From positions 1 to 58,713 of the forward strand of contig NZ_SEWF01000032.1 in assembly GCF_004168285.1 (NCBI RefSeq): DNA of 58,713 nt. The letters are read 5' to 3'. Every line of letters begins with the position of its first letter. The stretch's first letter is position 1. Shown here piece after piece: positions 36,640-44,138 of this stretch. The notes under the pieces were generated by a model, which had not been told where the DNA came from, ran no database searches, and saw only the letters and a list, made by a program, of their open reading frames with translations. The position numbers were made by a program, and so were the translations under genes. This stretch comes from Emticicia agri (lineage in GTDB: Bacteria; Bacteroidota; Bacteroidia; Cytophagales; Spirosomataceae).

Positions 36640-36993
36640 TTACGAAGTTTTCTTGATTATTTCTTCCACAATTGACTCCCCTAATGACAAATCTCCACTT
36701 GTCCACTGCCATTTTTCATACAGACGAATACGTCCGTCAGGCAATACTTCCGGCGTAGAATAACATCGCCCGGTCATTAACTCTCCTGCTTTATTAATAT
36801 GCTCATATCGCATATCCAAAGCATTTTTTTCTACCACTTTAGCTATCAGAAAGCCTTTTACTATGGCTCCTCCGGCATACTCTGCCCAAACTATATCGCC
36901 TGCCTGCGAATAATAAAACAGGGTTTCATCTCCTACTTCACCATTAGCCGTATTACTAAGCGACCCGAATATTTTTTTATGAAAATTTAACAT
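36640..36993 (-). CDS. Conserved small protein, function unknown
   Basis: 117 residues, no signal peptide. It shows ANGEVGDETLFYYSQ, GDIVWAEYAGGAIVKGFLIA, MRYEHINKAGELMTGRC and RLYEKWQWTSGD, a pattern widespread in Bacteroidota and Firmicutes proteins often labelled N-acetylglutamate synthase. Nothing resembling an acetyltransferase core (no GNAT A motif) is visible, so that name is not supported. The repeated beta-strand pattern suggests a small all-beta fold, perhaps with a ligand pocket. It stands alone between the PPIase operon and the agmatine deiminase gene, 87 bases from the latter. Confidence 0.7.
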   Translation of the reverse strand: MLNFHKKIFGSLSNTANGEVGDETLFYYSQAGDIVWAEYAGGAIVKGFLIAKVVEKNALDMRYEHINKAGELMTGRCYSTPEVLPDGRIRLYEKWQWTSGDLSLGESIVEEIIKKTS

Positions 36994-37080
36994 TTATAGG
37001 AACTGTTTACGTTAAATTTTAAGAATCAGTATGACAATTTTTGCAAAGATATCGCTACCTCAACCAATTTCTTATTGACC

Positions 37081-38127
37081 TTAAACAATAGGTTCTTGTT
37101 GAGACAGACAGTGAAAACTTCCAAGTCCCCAGATAATTTCGGTGGCCTCTATGCCTATGATTTTTCTATCCGGAAAACACTCCTGAATAATACCTAAAGC
37201 TACCTCGTCTTTATCACAACTATAAGTCGGAACAATTACTCCTCCATTGGTAATCAGGAAATTGGCATAAGAGGCGGGCAGACGTACACCACTATCGTAT
37301 ACAGGCTTAGGCATAGGCAGTTCTTTAATAGTTAACTGCTTACCATTCAGCAAACGCATTTTAGATAAATCTTCAAGATTTTGCTTCAATGGATGATAAT
37401 TATCATCTGTTTTATCATGCTCTACTACCGTCAATACCGTATCTTCATTTACAAAGCGGGTGGTATCGTCAATATGTCCATCAGTATCATCACCTACTAT
37501 ACCCTCTGTTACCCATAATACCTGGTCAACGCCATAATAATCATACAGGTATTGTTCAATCTGAGACTGGTTCAGATGTGGGTTTCTGTTTGGGTTTAAT
37601 AAACAGGACTTACTGGTCAGCACAGTACCTTTGCCATTAAATTCTACAGACCCACCTTCCATAATAATACCCGGCACTACATAAGGTAAGCCTAAATAAT
37701 GGGCAATCTTTACAGGTATCTGGTCATCGTCGCCATAGGGTGGATATTTACCTCCCCAGGCATTATAACCCCACTCTACAATCATTCTCTGCCTGGTTTC
37801 CGGATTTATCAGAAATGCCGGACCGTGGTCTCTGCACCATGAATCATTCGTAGCATGTATAGGAACTTCTATCTGATTCGGGTCTATCTCATATTGTTTA
37901 ATAAGGTCTGTTATCAAAGCCTTTTGTTGTTCGTCAGTTGCATTTATACATACTTTCTCACTTTCGGCAATGGCTTTAATAAACGCCATATAAGAGGGAT
38001 ATATTCTTTCCAGACGTTCGCCATAATCCCACGAATCAGAGTTCTGTGGAAAACTTAGCCACGTAGCACGGTGTGGATGCCATTCTGCCGGAAAGAAAAA
38101 GCCTTGTTGTTTGGGTGTTGTAGCCAC
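37081..38127 (-). CDS. aguA: Agmatine deiminase
   Basis: 348 residues, usual length for the bacterial agmatine/peptidylarginine deiminase (PAD_porph) family. It hydrolyses agmatine to N-carbamoylputrescine and ammonia, a step to putrescine. Motifs: PAEWHPHRATWLSFP at the start, WCRDHGPAF, MEGGSVEFNGKGTVL, GDDTDGHIDDTTRF with catalytic Asp/His, and the nucleophile Cys at about residue 340 in GLGSFHCLSQQEP. No signal peptide, so cytosolic rather than a secreted peptidyl-arginine deiminase. The carbamoylputrescine hydrolase partner (aguB) is not in the window. Its promoter box lies 61 bases upstream. Confidence 0.93.
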   Translation of the reverse strand: MATTPKQQGFFFPAEWHPHRATWLSFPQNSDSWDYGERLERIYPSYMAFIKAIAESEKVCINATDEQQKALITDLIKQYEIDPNQIEVPIHATNDSWCRDHGPAFLINPETRQRMIVEWGYNAWGGKYPPYGDDDQIPVKIAHYLGLPYVVPGIIMEGGSVEFNGKGTVLTSKSCLLNPNRNPHLNQSQIEQYLYDYYGVDQVLWVTEGIVGDDTDGHIDDTTRFVNEDTVLTVVEHDKTDDNYHPLKQNLEDLSKMRLLNGKQLTIKELPMPKPVYDSGVRLPASYANFLITNGGVIVPTYSCDKDEVALGIIQECFPDRKIIGIEATEIIWGLGSFHCLSQQEPIV

Positions 38128-38187
38128 TAGATAAACTTTATTTTGGGTTTCAAAACAGATTATTTATTAGAAAAATATAAAGAATGG

Positions 38188-38195
38188 CAAAGGTA
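38188..38195 (-). promoter_or_regulatory. -7 promoter box (TACCTTTG) for agmatine deiminase
   Basis: An exact TAnnTTTG match on the minus strand, 61 bases before the start codon. A TTTTGG lies 25 bases further upstream, longer than the usual spacing. Confidence 0.55.
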
Positions 38196-38393
38196 AGGCT
38201 ATTATTTAATAAAATAAATCCAAAACTCAGGATATTCCGTAAGTACAATCAGAAGTGCAAAAAGATTAAAAATTTGGGCTTGAATGAATCACAAAAAAAA
38301 TCCGCTTAAAATGTGTTGTTTTTTTTGGAAAGATGTAAGATAAGTAACATATTTGGACAAACTTACTAATTTAGCCCCGAAAGCATAGATCGT

Positions 38394-38972
38394 TTGGCAC
38401 GTCGCATTAGCATATCAGAAGAAGAATTAGTGGCTTTGTTGAAAGACAGAGACGAGCGAGGCTACACTATTCTGTATAATAATTATTCAAGTGCCTTGTA
38501 TGGTGTCTTGAACAAGATTGTACAATCAAATGATGATGCTAATGATTTACTTCAGGATACATTTCTAAAAATCTGGAAGAATATTGGAAATTATGATTCC
38601 TCTAAAGGAAGCATTTTTACCTGGATGATGAATATCGCCCGGAATCTGGCCATAGACAAAATCCGTTCAGTTGATTTCAGAGATACTTCGCAGAATGTTT
38701 CTATGGAAGACAAGGTACTTTATCAGATTGATAATGAATACCAGACAGCTCAGGACGTGGACGGTATAGGGTTACAAAAAGTAGTTGGTAAACTAAAACC
38801 TGAATATAAGCAGTTAATAGATTTAGTTTATTATCAGGGCTATACCCAGGCGGAGGTGGCCGAAGAATACGGAATACCTCTTGGTACAGTGAAAACCAGA
38901 ATTAAAGCGGCCGTTAATACACTACGGACTTTACTTCAGACATTAGTACTTTTGTTGATGAATGTTTTTTAA
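38394..38972 (+). CDS. ECF-type RNA polymerase sigma factor
   Basis: 192 residues from TTG 38394; between the upstream in-frame stop (38367) and this codon only an ATA is available, so TTG is the best start. Region 2 appears as NDDANDLLQDTFLKIWKNI with GSIFTWMMNIARNLAIDKIR; region 4 as LKPEYKQLIDLVYYQGYTQ followed by EVAEEYGIPLGTVKTRI, a clear helix-turn-helix. It belongs to the SigK-like ECF group paired with RskA-type anti-sigma factors, and the next gene encodes one, 78 bases downstream. The regulon and inducing signal are unknown. Confidence 0.92.
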   Translation: MARRISISEEELVALLKDRDERGYTILYNNYSSALYGVLNKIVQSNDDANDLLQDTFLKIWKNIGNYDSSKGSIFTWMMNIARNLAIDKIRSVDFRDTSQNVSMEDKVLYQIDNEYQTAQDVDGIGLQKVVGKLKPEYKQLIDLVYYQGYTQAEVAEEYGIPLGTVKTRIKAAVNTLRTLLQTLVLLLMNVF

Positions 38973-39050
38973 AAATTAGTAGAAAATGAATAAGATATGC
39001 TTGATACTTTGACCTAAACTTTTCATAGTATTATCAAGCTAAATATAAAA

Positions 39051-39875
39051 ATGGATATTAATTCATACATAGCGTCCGGTATTTTAGAAAGCTACGTGCT
39101 TGGCTCGGCTACTCCAGAGGAGATAGCTGAAGTAGAGCAAATGGCTGTAAAATATCCTGAAGTAAAGGCAGAGCTTCGTGCTATCGAAGACGCCTTGGAA
39201 AGCTATGCCTTTGACCATGCCGAAATACCCCCAACTCATTTAAAAAATCAAATATGGAACACACTTGTGGCTGATACAGTTCATATAGATGCTGCGACAC
39301 AAGGAACAAAAGTGATAGATTTCAATAGCGGAGAAGAGGTAGAGCCGGTGTTTACAAAACCAAGTGGATTTTTCAGTAGTTATATTCGTATTGCCGCTTC
39401 ATTGGCTTTACTGGGTAGTGTGCTTGCTAATGTGTATGTACTGACCCGTTGGAACGAAAGTAAGCAGAATTTAACCGCAGCCATTAATGAAAATATAAAT
39501 CTGCAAAAAGAGGTCAAAAATAATGAAGGCATGATGAAGCCGAGTGAAGTAAACCTGTTGATGAGCCCGGCTGTAAAAACATTTAAGTTGATGGGGCAAA
39601 AAGTATCTCCAAACTCAACCGTAATGCTTGCCTTAGATATGAGAACCAACACGGTTTATCTGGTTCGTCCTAATTTACCTGCTCCACCTGCCGGAATGCA
39701 ATATCAACTGTGGGCAATTGTAGGAGGTAAGGCTTTAGATGCTGGGGTATTTGATATTATCAACAACACTCAGCAATTGAAAAAGGTACCTATACCCAAT
39801 GCTTTCGCTGTAACGCTTGAGAAGAAAGGCGGAAGCGCAGTACCAACATCAGATATTTTTGTTCAGGGTTTATAA
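39051..39875 (+). CDS. RskA-type anti-sigma factor
   Basis: 274 residues. The N-terminal cytoplasmic part (YIASGILESYVLGSATPEEI, then EVEQMAVKYPEVKAELRAIE) fits the zinc-less anti-sigma domain. One transmembrane helix at about residues 108-126 (IRIAASLALLGSVLANVYV) is followed by a coiled region and the extracytoplasmic RskA domain (SPNSTVMLALDMRTNTVYLV, MQYQLWAIVGGKALDAGVF). It should sequester the sigma factor encoded just upstream and release it upon an envelope or redox signal. The bidirectional terminator at 39897-39928 follows. Confidence 0.9.
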   Translation: MDINSYIASGILESYVLGSATPEEIAEVEQMAVKYPEVKAELRAIEDALESYAFDHAEIPPTHLKNQIWNTLVADTVHIDAATQGTKVIDFNSGEEVEPVFTKPSGFFSSYIRIAASLALLGSVLANVYVLTRWNESKQNLTAAINENINLQKEVKNNEGMMKPSEVNLLMSPAVKTFKLMGQKVSPNSTVMLALDMRTNTVYLVRPNLPAPPAGMQYQLWAIVGGKALDAGVFDIINNTQQLKKVPIPNAFAVTLEKKGGSAVPTSDIFVQGL

Positions 39876-39896
39876 GGGTTTAGAAACCAGAGCAAT

Positions 39897-39928
39897 TACA
39901 AAAGCCAACCCTTCGGTTGGCTTTTGTA
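39897..39928. terminator. Bidirectional rho-independent terminator
   Basis: A 14-bp perfect stem (39897-39910 with 39915-39928) and CTTC loop, core AAGCCAACC/GGTTGGCTT. It lies between the convergent anti-sigma (+) and DNRLRE (-) genes and has A/T tracts on both sides. Confidence 0.9.
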
Positions 39929-39946
39929 TTATAGTTTAAAAGCATT

Positions 39947-40744
39947 TTATTTTTTATAGATAATTAGTTTTGGATACATACTCGGGTTATTGCTTTTAGA
40001 GGAAGCAAAAATTAATCTTCTATAAGGTGTTTCATCAACAAGTTTTAGAATAAAACCAAAACTGTTACTTTTATCATTGAGGTAATTCTGAACTAAAGAA
40101 GTTATATCGACTATATAGTTGGCATAATCTTCGGTTGAAGAAGATAGTGTTACCTTAACATTTGAGTCAAATGTCGGTTGAGTACTCCAGGTTACTGTAT
40201 TCTGATCCCAACTACTCGTAATTCTATAAATTTCTAATTCATTCGGTGGCATATTAACTCCTATAGTTGTATTTGGGTGCCCATATAAGTGTAATTCTGC
40301 ACGCTTTATCTCTGTTCCTTGTGTTATATTAGTTAAGTCAAAATCTAACAAAGTTCGCGTAATATTTGGGATACCGCTATTTGTTTGCGTAACACCTCCG
40401 ATATCTAAAATACTACTGCTTCGGTTCTCATCAGGTATATATGAGCTTATGGTCGCCTCTTTACTAAATGTTTTATTGGGTTGTAATTGCAAGCAATTGA
40501 CACAATTTGAGTTTGATACTGTTTTGGTTATTACATAAGGCACACATGCAGTCCCTTTACAAACAGAATCTACACCAATAATGATTACAGATAATTCTTG
40601 TTTTGACGATTTATTCAAAATCAGATTCTGTACATCAGGTAGAGAATTAAAGGCTAAAGCTTTACTTAAACTGATAGTAAGAACCATTGTAAATAAAAAA
40701 TAATCGCTTTTCTTAAATAAAAGCATAAGTTTTGAGACTTTCAT
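39947..40744 (-). CDS. Secreted DNRLRE-domain protein (short paralogue)
   Basis: 265 residues with a somewhat long signal sequence (hydrophobic stretch YFLFTMVLTISLSKALA, residues about 15-31). From about residue 85 it carries a DNRLRE-type jelly-roll: ATISSYIPDENRSSSILDIG, RTLLDFDLTNI, ELHLYGHPN, SWDQNTVTWSTQP and the closing RLIFASSKSNNPSMYPKLII. The domain occurs in surface and spore-like structural proteins; ligand unknown. A CVNC pair (residues near 88) and two further Cys residues may form disulphides. It is closely related to the next gene downstream in coordinates (40990-42243) but lacks its N-terminal half. There is no recognisable T9SS sorting domain. Confidence 0.8.
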   Translation of the reverse strand: MKVSKLMLLFKKSDYFLFTMVLTISLSKALAFNSLPDVQNLILNKSSKQELSVIIIGVDSVCKGTACVPYVITKTVSNSNCVNCLQLQPNKTFSKEATISSYIPDENRSSSILDIGGVTQTNSGIPNITRTLLDFDLTNITQGTEIKRAELHLYGHPNTTIGVNMPPNELEIYRITSSWDQNTVTWSTQPTFDSNVKVTLSSSTEDYANYIVDITSLVQNYLNDKSNSFGFILKLVDETPYRRLIFASSKSNNPSMYPKLIIYKK

Positions 40745-40922
40745 TGCATTACTTTGTTTAAATCACTCAGCAAATAAATAATTACAAGAGAGATATAAAG
40801 AGTCTCTCTCCTACCTTTTGATTTCAAAAATTGCGCCAATTATTTTATTACCGATTAATGAGTAAACTATGTAAATGAAACTCGATTCAAACTCAATTCT
40901 TCATTAAAGAATATCAAAAGAA
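40745..40922. other. AT-rich spacer, nothing recognised
   Basis: Upstream region of the short DNRLRE gene. No exact promoter box or gene-like frame is seen. Confidence 0.4.
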
Positions 40923-40948
40923 AAAGGTATCCATAAATAGATACCTTT
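40923..40948 (-). terminator. Rho-independent terminator after the long DNRLRE gene
   Basis: A 9-bp stem (40923-40931 with 40940-40948, eight-base loop) followed on the minus strand by TTTTTCTTTTG, 42 bases past the stop codon. Confidence 0.7.
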
Positions 40949-40989
40949 CAAATCAATAAAATTCTTATCAAAATTAAAATCTTGCTATA

Positions 40990-42243
40990 TTAATTGGGCG
41001 TATAATAAACCACCAGTTTAGGATGTAACTGCGCATTAGAAACCTTAGATGAAGCAAAAATTAACATTCTGTTAGGTGATTCATTCAATAATTTCAGCAT
41101 AAACCCAAAACTATTGCTTTTATCATTTACATAATTCTGAACTAATGAAGTAACATCTACTACATAGCTTGAGTAATCGTTTCCAGGAGATGAAGGAAGA
41201 GAAGCTTTAGTACTTAAATCCATAGAAGGCTGTGTGTGCCAGGTAACCGTATTTTGATTCCAATAAGTTATAATTCTATAAATATCCAAATCATTAGGTG
41301 CAATATTAGGTCCTATGGTAGTATTTGGGTTTCCAAATAAGTATAACCTTGCACTATCAATTGGAGTGCCATCAGGTATAGAAGACAAATCGAAATCCAA
41401 TAAAGTTCTGGTAGTATTATAATTTATTTGCGTAACACCTCCAATATCCTTTATATTGGCACTTCTGTTTTCATCAGGTATAATAGAACTAATAGTAGAT
41501 TCCTTGCTTGAACTTGCATTAGGCTGTAAAACTAAAACTCCCAGACAGTTTACTGTACAGTTTGGACAAGCCACCTTTTTTTTAACAAAGTTCCCATCAT
41601 TATCAATCGTAACTCTCCAACAATTACTATCAGGAGATTTCAGTATAATACCTTTTGTAAAATCTTTTACATATACATCTCCATTATCTAACTGAACATT
41701 TCCAACCCCTATATTCAATTTTGCTTCTGGTTCCTGAGTGGCTATACCCACATTTCCGCTTGGGTCAATACGCATTCTTTCGTTGGCTCCATATGAGCCA
41801 AATCCGGTTGTAAACTTGATTATTCCTTTCGGAGAGCCTTCAAAAGGAGAGTCAGCCCTTAAAATTAACCCATTGCTGCCACCTCTGGCTTGAATAGTAC
41901 TAAAATTGGCATAGATTGTTTGTAAAGGAGTTCCTTGTCCATATTGTGAGCCTAAATATCCTATTTCTAAAAAACCATCGTTTGCAAGACTGAATCTCTG
42001 GCTTACCGTTCCCTGAGTATTCGTATTTTTAAATTCAGCATAAATACGTGAATCAGGATAATCGCCACCAACTGTATTATCTTCAATATATATTTTATTG
42101 AGTACTTTATCAGTATTAAGACTTATTTTCTTTGTAGCAACATGAGTTCCACCTGAAGGTAGTGGACTAATGGTATAAGGTATCTGTCCGAAACTCAGAA
42201 TAGGGATTAATAACACAGCCAAAAATGTAAAAATGTTTTTCAT
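40990..42243 (-). CDS. Secreted protein with tail-fibre-like N-terminal region and DNRLRE domain
   Basis: 417 residues with signal peptide (ends ILSFGQ, about residue 20). Residues about 25-215 hold repeat-like strands ending with ANERMRIDPSGNVGIATQEP, the pattern seen in Bacteroidota tail-fibre-like proteins with NVGIG-type repeats. A Cys cluster (CPNCTVNC) links to the C-terminal DNRLRE jelly-roll (ESTISSIIPDENRSANIKDI to LHPKLVVYY). It is about 34 bases downstream of the FkbM gene in the same direction, so it may share the transcript. The function is probably structural at the cell surface; no T9SS signal is visible. Confidence 0.8.
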   Translation of the reverse strand: MKNIFTFLAVLLIPILSFGQIPYTISPLPSGGTHVATKKISLNTDKVLNKIYIEDNTVGGDYPDSRIYAEFKNTNTQGTVSQRFSLANDGFLEIGYLGSQYGQGTPLQTIYANFSTIQARGGSNGLILRADSPFEGSPKGIIKFTTGFGSYGANERMRIDPSGNVGIATQEPEAKLNIGVGNVQLDNGDVYVKDFTKGIILKSPDSNCWRVTIDNDGNFVKKKVACPNCTVNCLGVLVLQPNASSSKESTISSIIPDENRSANIKDIGGVTQINYNTTRTLLDFDLSSIPDGTPIDSARLYLFGNPNTTIGPNIAPNDLDIYRIITYWNQNTVTWHTQPSMDLSTKASLPSSPGNDYSSYVVDVTSLVQNYVNDKSNSFGFMLKLLNESPNRMLIFASSKVSNAQLHPKLVVYYTPN

Positions 42244-42276
42244 AAAATGTTCTAATTAAAAGTTTAAAAATAGTCA

Positions 42277-43089
42277 CTAAAAAAAATAGATAAGCATATC
42301 CTGAAATATACCTAATTGTTGAAAATCTGTTCTTATCTGATATTCAAAATTATTATTTTCGAATGGCTTTAAAAAGGTACCCATAGATGATTTTTGATTA
42401 GGTATCTTATGATGGTATTCCATGATAATTTGGTCAATTTTTTCTTTACTTAACAGCTTATTTTCTACCAAATCCTTTACAATCAATTTTTCAGCCCCCT
42501 CTACATCTATTTTTATTAAATCAGCCTTCTGCGTAATAAAATCAGATAGTTTTTTGGTTTTCACTTCTATTTTAGTTCCTACTACTCTGTCTTCTAAAAT
42601 ACTACCCATTAAATTCTGACTGTCACTTTCATAAAAAGTAATTGTTCCCTCTTCATCAGATAAAGCCAGATTATAGCAGAATACATTTGACAAATTGTTA
42701 TTCTTAATGTTTTGCTGTAGAAATTCAAAGGTTTTGGTTTGTGGCTCAAACGCATAAATAGTGGCTTCGGGATAAAGCCATTTAAAGAAAATAGTTGCCA
42801 TTCCGATATTGGCTCCACAATCAAAAATAACAGGTTTTTGCGTTTTTGCTGAAAAATTATACTCAAATCCTACAAAAACTTCCTTCACTAAATAATCTAA
42901 AAGTCGATAATTATAGTTAACAATTTCAAAACCAAACAATCTTACTTTTGCAGGTGTCTGTTTTTTAGCAACTATTTTTAAAAAAGCTAATTTGGTAAGA
43001 ACAAAAATCAAGTGAAATTTCTGAGATATACTTAAAGGCAATCGAGTTGTCTTTAGTATTGCTCTCCATAATTCGATAAAAATATTCAT
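42277..43089 (-). CDS. FkbM family methyltransferase
   Basis: 270 residues. SAM-binding motif VIFDCGANIGMATIFF, then YAFEPQTKTFEFLQQN, LALSDEEGTITFYES and the family signature ADLIKIDVEGAEKLIV. FkbM-type enzymes O-methylate sugars or small molecules; next to a glycosyltransferase the likely acceptor is a glycan. The start codon overlaps the stop of the GT2 gene by one base (TAATG), implying translational coupling. No signal peptide, so cytosolic. Confidence 0.9.
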   Translation of the reverse strand: MNIFIELWRAILKTTRLPLSISQKFHLIFVLTKLAFLKIVAKKQTPAKVRLFGFEIVNYNYRLLDYLVKEVFVGFEYNFSAKTQKPVIFDCGANIGMATIFFKWLYPEATIYAFEPQTKTFEFLQQNIKNNNLSNVFCYNLALSDEEGTITFYESDSQNLMGSILEDRVVGTKIEVKTKKLSDFITQKADLIKIDVEGAEKLIVKDLVENKLLSKEKIDQIIMEYHHKIPNQKSSMGTFLKPFENNNFEYQIRTDFQQLGIFQDMLIYFF

Positions 43090-44081
43090 TATATATTTGC
43101 TATGTATTTAATCATCAAAAACCCATTCCGTAAGTTTATTTCGGCGAATTTAGTTTTAAAGTATATGCTTAAAGCCTTTGTGCCTAATGCCTTGTTACTT
43201 GTACATACTTTTATCCAGCGATGCGCAAGTATATAGTGTAAGGCTTTGGCGTCAAATCTTTTTGTAATTTTATTCTGCTCTTCAATGCGTTGAAGCCAAT
43301 CGGCAGTTTTTTGCAGAAAAACTAAACTTTCCGCCTTTCTGAAAGCAATATTGTAGTGTAAGTTCACTTCTTCGTCACCTGGCAATATGCCTAAATTTTT
43401 TAACTGTATCTCATAATTCAGCTTGACAGCTTTTTCTGACTTTTGCTGTTGTACTGAACTGATGTTGGTAGTATGTATACGATAGTCAACCAGCGTTTTC
43501 GGTAAAATGGCAACCGGATACTTTGATGCGATTCTTACCCAGAGTTCATAATCTTCAGTAGGCGGAAATTCAGGTCGGTAATGCACTTCGGGTAAACAAT
43601 TTTTTCTTAGCATCACACTCGACTGCACAAAGTAATTGACAAATAACAATAAGGCAGAGAGGTATTTGTCAGGAATATAAGACTTAATAAAGTTGCCTGT
43701 TGGTTTACCCTCCGAATCTATCAGTCTTGCCCAACTTGCCACCATCGCATGGTCGGCATGTTTTTTAAGAAAACTATATTCTTCTTCAAGCCTTGTTGGG
43801 TATGAAACATCATCAGCATCAAGCCATGCAATATATTCTCCTCTCGATTCACCCAACAAACGGTTCCTTGAAAAAGAAAGCCCTTTATTTTCTTCATTCT
43901 CTATATACCTTATACGAGAATCCTGAAAACCCAATATGACTTCTTTACCCGAATCGGTTGAAGCATCATTTAAAACAACTAACTCAAAATCTTTAAATGT
44001 CTGATTTAAAATGCTATTAATCGCTTCTTTAACATACCTTTCTGCATTATAGACAGGCATTAAAACTGAAACAACAGGCAT
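43089..44081 (-). CDS. Family 2 glycosyltransferase
   Basis: 330 residues. GT-A fold at the N-terminus: VSVLMPVYNAERYVKEAINS, FELVVLNDASTDSGKE and the metal-binding DxD-type WLDADDVSYPTRLEEE; PPTEDYELWVRI supplies the acceptor-side ED motif. The C-terminal 100 residues are helical and lack transmembrane segments, so the enzyme is soluble or peripheral. It uses a nucleotide-sugar donor; the acceptor is unknown. Coupled to FkbM downstream and preceded by the YfhO-like gene with a 57-base gap, pointing to a small glycan-modification operon. Confidence 0.92.
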   Translation of the reverse strand: MPVVSVLMPVYNAERYVKEAINSILNQTFKDFELVVLNDASTDSGKEVILGFQDSRIRYIENEENKGLSFSRNRLLGESRGEYIAWLDADDVSYPTRLEEEYSFLKKHADHAMVASWARLIDSEGKPTGNFIKSYIPDKYLSALLLFVNYFVQSSVMLRKNCLPEVHYRPEFPPTEDYELWVRIASKYPVAILPKTLVDYRIHTTNISSVQQQKSEKAVKLNYEIQLKNLGILPGDEEVNLHYNIAFRKAESLVFLQKTADWLQRIEEQNKITKRFDAKALHYILAHRWIKVCTSNKALGTKALSIYFKTKFAEINLRNGFLMIKYIANI

Positions 44082-44138
44082 AACTAAATGATTAAATCAA
44101 ACAATTCTTTTTCAATACTACTTACTTATTCACAGAAA

